64,000 bases of DNA from Nipponacmea schrenckii (lineage: Eukaryota; Mollusca; Gastropoda; Lottiidae): the NCBI GenBank assembly GCA_030562195.1, contig JAUJPP010000005.1:37435106-37499105 (forward strand). Reading direction: 5' to 3'. The notes under the pieces were generated by a model. The model did not search any database, was not told the origin of the DNA, and worked only from the letters and a program-made list of their open reading frames with translations. Within the stretch, counting starts at the first letter, position 1. Each line of letters starts with the position of its first letter. Below, piece after piece: positions 1 to 12,425 of this stretch. The position numbers were made by a program, and so were the translations under genes.

Positions 1-3000
1 TAGTCCCCTAAGCTTTTACCAGCCCTCCCGTGTTTATTGTATATGTACTTCTGAGAGTTAATAAGTGCGTTGTTGTATAAACTAATTTCATGATTCGATA
101 TAAATAATAAAATATTTATTCTATTAATACAATGCAGCACTTTAACTCTATCGTTTTATCATTCCTTTATTCAATTTGCCATTACCACGGACTAAATATA
201 TTAAAACCATTTTACGCTAGAGGTTTTCATAAAGACTGACTTATATGGAGTTCTGATCATTGTTTGCATAGTGTTTAGTGGTCATTGTACCGAACTTGGA
301 AATAATCTAGTACTATTAATTGTTTACTGAATAAGTTTTTAGATTTCAAGGTAACAATATTGTACGGAATTGCCCAACCAGTGTTGTTAATTCCCGTGCG
401 TATATACATAATACTGATTGTCAGCCCGCTCGTTTAACAGGGATACATCAATATCAAAGTTCTAGAACTATAGTATACATATAGATTTTCATAGACATAG
501 AGGGTAGCTTCGTTACCAGTGTACCCAGTTTCGTAATTGTAGAGAGTTCCATAAAGTTATTAACCAGTTTACGGACGCAATTTTATAGATTAGCTATGGA
601 GCCTACGTGTGATCAGAGTAGGAAATAATTAATGTCTATTAACTCTTTGTGGTACTATCATGTATTTTGATATTTTTGGTATTGTTTATTTTCCTGCATC
701 TTTTAATATTTGCAACACAAACCTTTGTAGATGCGACTACCATTAAGTCCTGACGATTCTTGTTTTTGACATAAATAGAAGTAAATCGGACCATCGATAA
801 TCGTACAAATATTGATGACAGATATCAGGGACAATATTATTTATACATTATTCTCAGTAAACAAATAGAAGATAAATGATTGTGAATAATTCATTAAAAA
901 TGGTATAAAACAATGCAAACATATTAATAATAATACCTACAGCAAGCTATACAATCATCTTTATTGGGGTATCTCACGCTGGGCACGTTGTCACCCATTT
1001 CACCCCATGGTAGTTGAGTAATACTCAAGGTTTTAATAAATATACAATTAACAAAAAGAAGAAATGGATTCTAGGTAAACTTTGTCAGGTTGAGACCTGC
1101 TAAAGGGAGCCACAGAGCATCTGAAGTTTTTATTTCTGACTGAGAAATATGACTGTAGGACGTAAAACTCGTTTCGATTTCGATAATGACTGGATACCAA
1201 GTGACAGTGTTTATTTATGCCTGAGAGAGACTGGCTGATAAATGATATGACGGTAGTTAATAGAATATAAAGTCATATATAAATACCGGTATTTACATAT
1301 CCCTACTATTGTTAATTGTTAGATTTTAACTCCATAGTCCGAACACTTTCAACCTATTTATCAAAATAACCTCGAGGTTTGCTGTCACTATATTCAATAT
1401 CAATGATGAATTATATTAAAGTTTTTCATTTTCCTTTACTGTGAAAAACGTTTGTAATTTTCAATTAGCGAATTTTCTTCAACACATTGAACTTGTAGTG
1501 TGTAGGGCCTTGATGTATTGCCCCTTCGAATGGCTAGAACGTGTATCACACAGAGATGCATGAGATTGGACCCCAAACCCTACGATAAGCGAGTCAGCCT
1601 CTCATTCTTGTACCCATGCCCGTTCCAAAATAGTTAGTTTCGGACTATAGACGATGTAGATGACAGACGAGACAAATAAACCTAACATTGATTATCTCTT
1701 ATTTATCTTCTCTCTTTATCTTCACCATCTTTCTCGGACGTCCATTTAACTACTTTATATCTAATAGTTGAGGTTTTAAACACAATGGTATTAATGGTTT
1801 TTTCGCAGGTCAATTCATAATTTATAATTATGCTGCCTTATAATCTTAATAATAAGTGGCCACATACTTTCCAGGCAAAGTTCCGCGTTCAAAGAACAAG
1901 TTCTTATTCTAGACCTAAGTAACAATTATAACTTGCTAATTTCTTCTAATGAAAACGAGACGGTTCACACACGAAACTTACAAATTGGGTTTTTTGAAAA
2001 CTTCAAAAATACGCACAAGTTTAATATTTGTTCCATCCGTAGGCCTATTAATTGTAAATTATTGAAATAAGAAATATACCTTAAACCTTTTCCGTCTGCC
2101 ATATAAAGTTCCGGATGTAACTTTCCATCCTTATAGTCCTGCATAAGACCAATTAATCAAGCTTTATTTTTTCTTTCTTTCTTCATTTTTGTCACCAGAA
2201 TGACAATTGTCTTCATGTGTTCTTTGAGTGTCGTGCGACATGTACAAACACATATATACTTTCATGTTCAATCCAATGTGTTGCTGCTTCAAAAGGTCTA
2301 GTCTTTGAAGTAAGAGACGCATTAAGTTTCAGATGAGTCCTGGCTTTGTCATATATTTCCGTATTGAATGATCCAGGAAGATATTTTATTGTGTCTCTAT
2401 ATGAATTCAAAATAGGTTGGCTGTGCCCAGGTTCAGGCCACAGATGCTCGGTGTCGGCTTTCATTTTAAAAATCGCTTTTCGAATGAACATTGAAAATGG
2501 GTCTGCCGTGACAAATGATCCCTCATGTGTAACTACTCGAGTTAAAATTTTCATTTTCAAACATTTTATCTCTATTGTCAGTGGGAAGACACGAAAATAA
2601 AAATTTGAAATAAGTTAAAGGTTATTTCCGTATAATAACAGAAAGAACAGAATGATATGTCAATTCCATTAGATCAGTCAATCTTAAAGTATTACCACTT
2701 AACACTAGTTTGACATTCACATTAAATACCCAATTCTCAGTTTAAAAACAATAATGAAATTAAGACTGTCATGCAGAATAAAAACAGAACAGATTGTCAA
2801 TTTAAACTTGTTAAGAAAATAAAAAGTTATAGAAAAAAAAGTGTCATAAAAGAATATATTGATGGTAATGTTACAATTTCTTATTATATACGTGTCTCAT
2901 GTGGCAAATGTCGTTGACGAACAGAGAGACCTGATCTATCTTTAATATCTAAGTAAAATGCAAGATAGTCGCTTATGATATGCATATTATGTATGGCTAC

Positions 3001-3977
3001 CAAAGGCTTGGTGAGAGTCATTAAGCCTAGTCATTGTCGAATCAATATAGAGCCTTCCAGCAGTACAAAAAATATATTTATATGACAACTGCTCATTTGG
3101 GTAAAGAACAATAATACTAATGAAATCGTTGTCAATGATAAAAATGTCAAGTGTTATTTTATTGTTTATGAGAGCTGTTTATATGCACGAATACAATAAA
3201 TTATAGCAGGTGTAAATATATATTTCAAATTGATGTATCCAGGAACTTCAGAACTTTAAAAATCATTCAGATGCTGGACGTTCAAATAATTTATAAGCCA
3301 TTCAAAAAATGGTTCGATAACCCAGTAAGATGCAGAAAATAGCACATAAAGCCCCCGTTATTTCAGTTGTCTTGCTCTAAGTGCTGCTGACGGAAATTAT
3401 TTCACTCTAGAAAATGTGACCTAGACTCTAAATGAATACCTTTAATGAATCGTAAAATTTTCTTCAAGCCATTGCGTCATGAATGTGTACACATTTTGTT
3501 CACTTCCCTTATTCGGAAACGGTTGGGTGGCAGATAGAAAGAGTGGTCTTTACAGTCAATATCAATTGTTCAACGGATACATTCTCATCTTAACTAGACT
3601 ATTCAAATCTTCTAATATCCGCTTTTTTCAATCTGTTTTACAATTTCTTTAACCATTTTTCTATTGTCATTGATCGAATCTATCCTCTATAATGTAACTC
3701 AAATGGGTAAATAGCAGAAATATTAAATCCATTTATTTTAGACAGAAGAAAATTGTAATCTTCAGCTACCTAGTACCAAAGAGAACAGAATTTTTTCTGT
3801 CTTTTAACCTTCATGTCAGACATGTGTATAGAATCCCGTTGCCACTGTGCATCGGCAAATTATACAGTTATAGATTTTTAATAAAAGGCAAAAAACAAAG
3901 CCATTTTAAAGTTGATGCGGATTTCCCAATTTAACGCTTTTCTTTTTGTAAATCTTAATTCAGCCTTATCTTTTCAG
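1..3977. other. Upstream/intronic stretch with no recognisable exon
   Basis: I see no convincing coding exon, RNA gene or repeat here. The next exon (3978) begins in phase 0 directly with the first SCP peptide, and in this family the signal peptide normally lies immediately before it, so the signal-peptide exon should lie somewhere in this stretch or to the left of the window. I looked for an ATG plus hydrophobic run ending at a phase-0 donor and found none I would defend. Short ORFs near 2213-2600 look like chance. Confidence 0.5.
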
Positions 3978-4010
3978 AATTACATGGCATTTCCCCGACT
4001 AGGCAGATCG
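3978..4010 (+). CDS. SCP: 33-bp microexon encoding the first SCP peptide
   Basis: TTTTCAG precedes the exon and GTAAGA follows it. Its eleven codons read NYMAFPRLGRS, matching the SCP-B core (NYLAFPRM) with Leu4 to Met and the last Met to Leu. Gly-Arg after the Leu gives an amidated C-terminus. Both ends are phase 0. Confidence 0.85.
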
Positions 4011-7000
4011 GTAAGATCATTTTTATATTTCGATTGTTTCCTTCTTAGTGCTTTATTCAAGCGTAGTTGAATAGTCCTAATTTTTTTTTTTATTATACTA
4101 AAATTTTCAGTATATATTTAAGAAATGCACATGTGTAAACGTTCAGAAATACAGGACAAATTTGAGGGTATTATATGATAAAATCACACCATCATGTAGA
4201 TGTATATGCAATAGCCAAATTTTGTCTTGGCAGATAAGTGTTAACCATGTGCATTTCTTTTGTAGTCAAATTTATTAGTAATTAGACTTATAGAGAATTA
4301 GAGTTGTCCATATTTAGATTCTGTTAGATGCTTTTAGATATAATGGCTCACATATCAACTCTTCAAATAGGCAACTATTCCCGAGAAAATGATTCATTAA
4401 ACTATTGACTTTACTTCATACACATATCATTATTTGGTGTGGATGGTTGCATATTTAGAAGGATTTGACTAATAATAAGCCGTCGTTAGAAGCTTTAGCT
4501 GTTTTACGAACCTTTTACAATAGAGAATTTCATCAAAAGGGCTGAAGTTCCAAGGTGGGCAGTCTCCAATCACAGAGTTTAATAAACATTATCCTCGGGA
4601 GTTGGAAAAGGTAAAACAAGTGCATTGATGTCGTTGTTCTAGCAATTCTAATTCTTTTTTAAAATTCACATGCCGCGGTCTCAAAAAAGTAGAAAGGTAT
4701 GAAATGCATCAACTATATCACCATATTCGATTAAGGCCACACTGATTTGTGTACGCACACGTTTCGTTTCCTGATACTGGACACACATTTTCCTTTAGAT
4801 CATTAAGTTTGAATAAATTTGAATTTTTAACACAATTTAGAATGTAGAATATGAAATTTCATGGACTCGATCGACTGAATGTATAAACAAATTATTCCCA
4901 ATATCGGTAATGTAAACTCAATATAAAGTCGTGGTGTGGTCATTATTATAAGGAGTAATTTTGCTTGATAATAAATGAGATTGGAAATATTAGAAGACTC
5001 AACCCATATGGGACTGGTTCGTCCAAGAAACGAAACTATCTATAAAAAGTCTTAGTGAAATTCTCTATTGTACAATTGATTGTATTAGATTTCTTCTATT
5101 TAAAGTCTTGTGTTAAAAGGCCTTCTATTGTCTTTTAGAATTGCTTTTATCTAATTTGTGTTTCTTTTGCTTTTATTTCCTTACAGCCTAGATCGGCCAT
5201 TGAGAAACTTAACGGCCGATATAACGGTCAAGCGTTTGCTTTCCCTCGTGGAAGGCGAGCTTTAGATAGTGACGTTGCTGTTGATACGGTAGGCACCCTC
5301 TCACTGCACATGCGCCACACCCTTCACACCTGTGTGCGGTATATTCCTTCTCCCATGTCCAAAGCTTATCTATAACCATTGTAAACATGATCACCTTGAA
5401 ACAAGATTACGCGTAAACAACTCACAGAAAGTTATTTAATGAAAACACTCATCCAAGTGACGAATAATGTTTTTCATTGCCTTGCTTTTAAAGATGCTTG
5501 AATCCGATAAGAGTCTGTATAAATGAATTTGTAGCTGGAGCTTTCCCTCAAACCCACTGCCTTGACTCTCATTTGTACACCCAAATAAGAACTGGCCATT
5601 TACTATTATGTATCGAATGTGAACTTCTAAAGAAAGGACCCGATTCCCCCAGTGAATACTGCATGCATGACGTTTTCCTTCTAAGGTTTTATGCTCTAAG
5701 AAACCTATATTTCAGGAATTTTTCATATTGAAGTCGATTTTATAATGTTTAACAATCTTTGTCACATAATCGTAACACATTTCTCCATTTGTTTTACGTC
5801 CTGGAGTTCTTTCCTTGTTCATCCATGCATTTTATATGATAAGTCAATGGAATGTATTTTTCCATCAGTAGGAATATTGTAATAGATAATTGTTTTATCC
5901 TTTTTTATATAAAAATTGCCTTTGTTAGGTGAAACATATTTTTAACAGGAAATGTAAACGAAAAATATATGGATTATTTCAATGTGCTTGGACGGAAATG
6001 TCGAATTCCATAGATATTGTCCCATTTTTCCCCGTAGTTTATTATTTTGGTATTCAGTGTTGTTTTCAATGGTAATCCTGCTGTCTTAAACAAGACATTG
6101 ATTGGCTGTAAGCTTAACGTAGATTACTCTGGGACATTCGTACAACTCTCGATCACTACCCTCTATACTGTCAATCAGTTTTTTGACAACAATTTTCTAG
6201 AAACTAGAGCAAAAAGAAAAAAAAAATGTTAATTTAATCGAAGCTTCTGCTGCATTTTAGCGCCTTTCGTTTTTCAAGGTCATCGAAGAATCGTAAAATT
6301 GTTATCAGAATTTTACTACTGATGTTTAGGAATGTTTAGTTGCTCAAAGCTATGGCTATTTTACAGGCAGACAGTCACTTGTAGACCGTCGTTAGACATG
6401 ATAAGGTGTTTCTTTCGTTAGATAAGTCATGCAAAAAAAAAACATCACTGAAACACCCTGTTTGATGGCCTTTTTAATACAGGCCATAGTGTCACTAGAA
6501 TCATATGAATTGAGATACAATATAATTCAACATTATCAATTTACAGAATAGAAATATATCGACGTCAAAAATGAGACGAATTGATATAAGTTTTAACATT
6601 TGACGAAAGAAGTCTCTAGTTTGTAACCGCTTGCTTATGATGAATGCAAAATGATAAGGCGATTGAAATTACAATGCTCCTCTTTACAAATGATTATTTT
6701 TGATATGAATTTTAAACTTTTAAACTTTTAAAACAAATAACAGACAACGTTGAATTTAATTAATAGAAATTCCAACCCTACTTTTGTAACCTTTAAAAAA
6801 ATATAATATCAAATTATACAGACACAAATGATGCATTCCTTTTGATGGCCATTTTTTAGTTTAAATTTATAGGTTCTTTTAGATTTTAGTTCTTCTAGTT
6901 GTTGAACATCTGTATATATTTATAAATTGATTTCCAATGATTACTGAATAAGCTTGCAGAAAGTGATTCCAATCACAACAGGATCATTGCCACAGTTAAC

Positions 7001-10000
7001 TAAAACTTCACAATTCTCATCCTTTTCCTTTCCACACTTCCATTTTTTTAAGTTCATTTTACGCTTACAAATATTTGAGAAATTTTGTACGATGAAGAGA
7101 AGAATAGAATCTGTCACATTTCTTAACGAAGCTGATTTAAATAAAATAACCATGCGTCCAGTCAGAATTACCATGAGAACGCAATCAGTCTGAAGTTTCA
7201 TACAGATTGGTATCTGTATATACGAATGAATTGTTTCGATAGGTTAAATTTTGACTTTTTGAAGTAATCAAAATGTATCTCAATTGACTGTCGAAGCTTC
7301 AAGTATTTGTAAATATCAACGCATACGTTAATGATATTAATTCTGTGGAATACGATCGTATTGATCATGTACACTAAAGTGATATTGTCTAATACATAAA
7401 CCATGCGATTTCGTCTGCGATCTAGAGTTTTTGAAGCAATGGATTTGTTAACGATGTGAAAAGAGGTCGATACAGGATGACATTCAATTCGGAACAATAT
7501 AAAAGATATCAGATTATTTCGCTGATTGTTATCAAAATGTTTCCAAGGGGTTTTCTTGGTGTAGCGACTTTTAAATTTTACTTTTGCGGACTTTCCGTCA
7601 GATGTTTGTGGTTCTATACAATGCTGGAATAAAAACTTCACCAGATTATCGCATTACTAATATCATTCAAATCGAATCTTTTCCGTAGACCTCCCTCATC
7701 GTACAAAATTTCTCGCCAGTTAATAAAACAAAAGAGGTTCAATTCGCAATAATTAAGAAGAAATTATATCATTCCGAATGTAGCTGAGAGATTTTCGTGT
7801 TTAATTTTTAGACATAGCATACGATAGTCAATTGAACTGAAAGATAAAAATATTTGCTCAATACTCTCAGATAAGTGAAGGTTCTCTTCGAATGAATATT
7901 AGTATACAGATATATCTATTAAATTATTGATTAGCACATTGTATTATTCCAAATCATTGGTTGATGTTATTCAATTGTTGTGTCTAGATCAAACAGCCTT
8001 TATCTCTTGTTTTCCAGTCTCTTAGGACCAAATCGTCTCTAGACAGACAGATATTCCACCACTTCACCAATCAACCTAAAACAACATTCTTCAAAACAAA
8101 AACTCCATCTCGTATCAAAAGATCTTTATATAACAAAAAATACGCTTCTGCACATCGATTTGGTTATTATTCCAAACACACACCATATGATAATATTAAA
8201 AACCTCAATCCAGAAGCACAAATTGCGAAAAGAGTCCGCCAGTTCCCAATGCCAAGATCACCTGTTGTTCCCAGTACATCGTTAATTGACCGTAATTCAC
8301 CACCAAAAAAGCAAGGGCATCAAGAAAATGTTGACGAGTCTGAAGAAGCAAAACAACCTATGCATAAAGTCTCTATGCCTAAAAAAGAAGAATTAAGAAT
8401 TCTTGCTGGAGATTTCCTAACCAGACGTTATCCTATGCTACAATCCTACATAAATTCTGCCGAAATATCAAGAAAATTTCCAATATCGAAAGATGGTACA
8501 GTAAAGACACACCAAGCTCTTGCTGATAATCTTCTGATTCATAGAAGGAAATATGCAATGCCATGGTCTAATGTATCTAAACGAAGCGTTCAATCTCGAT
8601 CAAATCTCGATCAAAGTTTCTTAACAGACTGGTTGGATACGGCCCAAAAACTTAACCTAATCAGCAAACACTTTCTATCAAGTCGTCCAAAAGAAGTTCA
8701 AAGAAGTGTGTTTATTATGCCCAAGAGATCGAGCTCTTCTACAAATACTAAAAGGGCCGACTTTTATCCTATGCCAAGAAGTACAAAACGAAATGGGTTT
8801 TAAAAGTGGCCGACTTTTTCCCTATGCCAAGAAGTACAAAGCGAACAGGCTTCTATCCCATGCCGAGAAGTGCCAAACGAACTGGCTTTTATCCTATGCC
8901 GAGAAGTTCTAAACGAACTGACTTCTATCCTATGCCAAGAAGTTCAAAGCGAAACAACTCTTATCCTATGCCAAGAAGTGCCAAACGAACAGGCTTCTAT
9001 CCTATGCCAAGAAATGCAAAGCGGACTGGTTTCTATCCTATGCCAAGAAATGCAAAGCGAACTGGCTTCTATCCTATGCCAAGAAGTGCAAAGAGAAATG
9101 GCTTTTATCCTATGCCAAGAAATGCAAAGCGTACCGCCTTCTATCCTATGCCAAGAAATGCAAAGCGAACTGGCTTCTATCCTATGCCAAGAAGTGATAA
9201 GCGAACTGGCTTTTATCCTATGCCAAGAAGTGCAAAACGAACTGTTTTCTACCCTATGCCAAGAAGTGCTCGACGAACAAACCTTTATCCTTTACCAAGA
9301 AATGGTAAGCCGATGCCAAGAAAGCGGACAGAAATTCTACCTGTGTCTAGGGAAGATACACAAAATTTACTTTCAAACCAGTATAAGCAAATGAATAAAC
9401 GTTCCAATGTATGGTCCTCCGACGATTTGTTAATGTCAAGGGATACAGCACAATCAGGTTACTACCCCATGCCGAGGGATACAGCACAATCGGGTTACTA
9501 CCCCATGCCTAGAGATGTAGCACAACCAGGTTACTACCCAATGCCGAGGAATACAGCACAAGCAGGTTACTATCCCATGCCGAGGGATACAGCACAATCA
9601 GGTTACTACCCAATGCCGAGAGATACAGCGCAATCAGGTTACTACCCAATGCCGAGAGATACAGCGCAATCAGGTTACTACCCAATGCCGAGAGATACAG
9701 CGCAATCAGGTTACTACCCAATGCCGAGAGATACAGCGCAATCAGGTTACTACCCAATGCCAAGAGATACAGAACAGTCTAGTTACCAACAGCCTCGAAA
9801 TACCCAGAGCCGAAGATATTTTCCGATGCCTAGGGATTTTGGACAGAAAGTGTATAAAACCATCCATAAACAAATTGTTGACGATTTAACGTCAAATTTT
9901 ACGGAGAACACAAAAAAGCACAACAATGTTTCAAAATGGTTTACTGATCTAGATGTGATAGCGCTCATTGAGACTTTGAAGAACGATGGTTTAGAAAGGA

Positions 10001-12363
10001 ACGGCGAAGAAAGATCACTGTCGAAAGTGTATGAATGGCTAGATGACTTAAAGAAGGATTGTTCAGATGGTTTTACAAAATGTCCGTCACTTCTAAACGG
10101 ACTAAGGGTAGGATGTATTGAATAATAGCATGAGCTACTTTGAACTGTTCACTTCAAGATCAACATAGACACATTTCAATTTATGTGAGAAAGCAACACA
10201 GTCATGTTCTTTGTAAACGACACCTCTACGTTTCACTATTTGTCTTCAAATTGTATTATGAAATGTATCGTTTGCATTTATTCATTCTTTCATTTTGAAA
10301 ATTACTAAACCATTTGGCAATCACTTTACCAATAGGTCACGTATCACAAGAACTCGAAGGTAGGCGAGTCATTCCATAGAACTCTCACATTAACTCTCAC
10401 ACGGTTCACAAAGTATCACATCAATTTTGAATTTACAGTTACTTGAAGGCAGATGTATACGATAAGAAATATTTTATTATTTTTATAGATTTTTTTCCAA
10501 TTGTCATATACAGGCCATATTTAATGAAGTATGGATTTAGAAATAATTTATAGTATAATATTTAAGTAGTTTTTCAATTTTTATCTATTTACCTCCATGT
10601 ATTAGTAACATTGACCGTCTTGTTGGATATGTGTATTTTTGCATGTTGCATGTGTATAATTAATATTAATTTTACAGGGCATTGATACAATGTAACTTCA
10701 ACTGAGTCAGGATTTCATTTTCGATTCCTTTATTAAGTGGGATCAAATACATCCTGGGTACCATTTATTTTAAGGGCTGAAGGGGACTATAACAAAGTAA
10801 CTTACATGTATTAGATCAATCAATGCGTTTCATATCAACCATGACATAGAAGAGAATAAGATTAATTGTAATCCTAATATCCGTTCAAAAGAAAGAAAAA
10901 TAAATATTACTAATTGAAGTTGTAATGTGATTTTAGGGATATCTGGCGTTTCCTAGACTTGGTAGATCAGATGGTCAGACGATACAGAACTCAGAGTTCG
11001 AGCAGGCTGAATGTTGTCCTGAAGGTCTTAAATTACAGTGGATAGTTATTGGTGCCTCCAAACCAGAAATACGATCACGATGTTCCCCGAAGTCCGTTTG
11101 TTGTGAAGGTTTAGAAGAATTAGTTGGTCGATCCTCAGAACATATATTTTACACCAAATGTGTCCCGAAAACAACCGATGAGGTAATTACTGCGATATTT
11201 GTTTGACATAAATTAAGAAAATTTCCAATCCATTTGAACTTTAGAGTTGGAGAATGACAAAAGCAGGAAACAAGTCAGTTACCATTTTCGTAATAATGAT
11301 CTTATTTTTAGGATTGCTTCAGAGTGGTTTTGACATTTAGGCTTAGAAATTATCAGCCAACCCTCATATTTTGCACATACTTAAGTGACTGTTGCATGTT
11401 GACATGCAGACTGATGTAAGAGCTTCTATTTGCAAATTTTGTGAATCTTGAAAGTGGAAAATGTTCCAACATAGACGAATATATGAATCTATCATGATTT
11501 TATTTCAATTTTGTTGTCTTTTTACTGTAATCATAAAATAATTGAAACGTTTTTACATGATTAGTCCTTCTATCTAAGTGACAAATGTAGCAGACGAATA
11601 CATGTATAATTTCTTCTAAATTATTTTGATTGAAATTGGTATATTGTTTTTTTCTTTACGGCAAAATTGGTCCTTGATCGAATTCAACTACCAACTGCGT
11701 ATATATACCAAGTTGGGCAAATACAGACAGCATCATATATGGGAAAAAATTCTAATTGAAATTTTCTCCATCTTGATAAAAGTGTGAAATAACAGATTCC
11801 TCACGAAGGATGGATAAAACTTTCATTTAACGGAACAATTGAAAGGACTTATATATTTGGCCATCATTACAATTTCCCCAACATATAAAACACGATATCA
11901 GTAAAAGAGTTTTGGTCAACAATCTCTTACATAAACATTGTTTGAGCAAAAAATCGACATGTGAGGCCCGACGGAACGTCCAACGCTAATATTATTGTTT
12001 TTGATCAATCGCTCTGCGGAATACCAAATAAATCACACATCTTACTTGTGAATCACACCCAATCAATCACATTCCCACTACTTCGCCAACTAGCCTTTAG
12101 TTTTCAATACTGTGTCCATGGCTTCAATAATGATGCTCGTGATATCATTTGGTACGAATTCGTTCTTAGACGTATATTCCACAAGAATTGGTCAGGAATT
12201 ATTGAATGTCATTCCAAAATATTGTGTTATTTCGCAATGACATTCTAAAATGGGTTTCCGACTTTTTTGGTCTTATTCTTCTTTTATCATTACATTTGTG
12301 TTTTTATTTGTTTTTCAGAAGACGGAGAATGAAGTTTTAGATAGGTTGTTACGAAAATCTTAA
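3978..12363 (+). CDS. SCP: Small cardioactive peptide (SCP)-type neuropeptide precursor with a giant YPMPR-repeat exon; 5' exon missing
   Basis: Secreted prohormone for SCP-like peptides, known in molluscs as modulators of gut, heart and feeding muscle. Exons read in one continuous model: 3978-4010 (33 bp, NYMAFPRLGRS), 5187-5288 (contains YNGQAFAFPRGRR), 8018-10107 (repeat exon), 10937-11182 (starts GYLAFPRLGRSDG, then a Cys-rich tail with CCPEGLK and CCEGLEELVGR) and 12319-12363 (ends LLRKS, stop). Every junction is GT-AG and phase 0. Known SCPs are MNYLAFPRM-amide and ARPGYLAFPRM-amide; here Met is replaced by Leu, and Gly-Arg supplies the amidation and cleavage site. The paired-Cys C-terminal region fits my recollection of known SCP precursors. 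The large middle exon is unexpected: gastropod SCP precursors are short (about 140 residues). It also carries a net one-base frameshift near 8801, so the model is interrupted as sequenced. The signal-peptide exon was not found. A polyadenylation signal follows at 12426. Confidence 0.85.
4011..8017 (+). other. Introns of the SCP gene (4011-5186 and 5289-8017)
   Basis: These are AT-rich introns around the second exon. I saw no further FPR-type exon. Overlapping short ORFs on both strands around 6941-7641 show no recognisable domain and look like chance. Additional in-frame phase-0 exons cannot be excluded by eye. Confidence 0.5.
5187..5288 (+). CDS. SCP: SCP gene exon with an extra FPR-amide candidate peptide
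   Basis: The exon lies between TTACAG and a GTAGGC donor, 34 codons, phase 0 at both ends. The translation contains LNGR, then YNGQAFAFPR, then GRR, which would release an amidated ...AFAFPR peptide ending one residue earlier than SCP (no Leu or Met after Arg). A short acidic spacer (ALDSDVAVDT) ends the exon. This third peptide has the FPR signature of the family but is not one of the two classical SCPs. Confidence 0.75.
8018..10107 (+). CDS. SCP: Giant internal SCP-gene exon encoding YPMPR repeats (frameshifted near 8801)
   Basis: The exon starts after TTTTCCAG and ends at AGG|GTAGGA. It is open in one frame from 8018 to the TAA at 8801, and in the -1 frame from about 8794 to the donor. 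The length, 2090 bp, is one base short of a multiple of three, as expected if one base is missing. The N-terminal third is basic and rich in prohormone sites (IKR, AKR, SKR, TKR) with a degenerate unit QFPMPR. It is followed by about 15 units of the type TGFYPMPRSAKR, a spacer, nine units DTAQSGYYPMPR, and a non-repetitive acidic tail (DLDVIALIETLKNDG) up to NGLR. The next exon begins GYLAFPRL. The extended ORF to 10125 simply reads through the donor. Confidence 0.75.
8756..9300 (+). repeat. Coding minisatellite block 1: 36-bp units, consensus TGFYPMPRSAKR
   Basis: One unit (ADFYPMPRSTKR) lies before the frameshift and fourteen in the frame after it. They vary at positions 1-3 (TGF, TDF, NNS, NGF, TAF, TVF) and 9-10 (SA, SS, NA, SD), while the YPMPR core and the KR are almost invariant; the last two units carry RR and GK. 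Each unit ends in a dibasic site, so prohormone convertase cleavage would release decapeptides such as TGFYPMPRSA. None has the Gly needed for amidation. Confidence 0.85.
9442..9765 (+). repeat. Coding minisatellite block 2: nine 36-bp units, consensus DTAQSGYYPMPR
   Basis: Nine exact 12-codon units occur; five consecutive ones are identical at protein level. Unlike block 1 they have no dibasic site. Release would need cleavage after the single Arg of PMPR, or the block stays as one polypeptide. Degenerate units follow (SSYQQPR and RRYFPMPR). The shared YPMPR core and the same 36-bp period suggest both blocks arose from one ancestral unit. Confidence 0.85.
10108..12318 (+). other. Introns of the SCP gene (10108-10936 and 11183-12318)
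   Basis: The introns flank the exon carrying GYLAFPRLG and the Cys-rich tail. The ORF at 11961-12248 has no recognisable domain and no splice context. Nothing else was recognised. Confidence 0.55.
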
Positions 12364-12425
12364 ATATACCGGAGACTGGACACAGACCAAATCCACAAAT
12401 AACGAACTCTTGTATTTATAATTGT

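Noticed and set aside
6941..7641. Overlapping minus-strand ORFs of 86 and 147 codons inside the SCP intron
   Set aside because: No recognised domain, no clear signal peptide, no splice support, and another ORF overlaps on the plus strand; likely chance in AT-rich DNA.
8870..9394. Plus-strand ORF with ILCQEVQSE repeats, and the minus-strand ORF 9509-9763
   Set aside because: Shadow frames of the YPMPR coding repeats; only the YPMPR frame joins the splice sites and the SCP exons.
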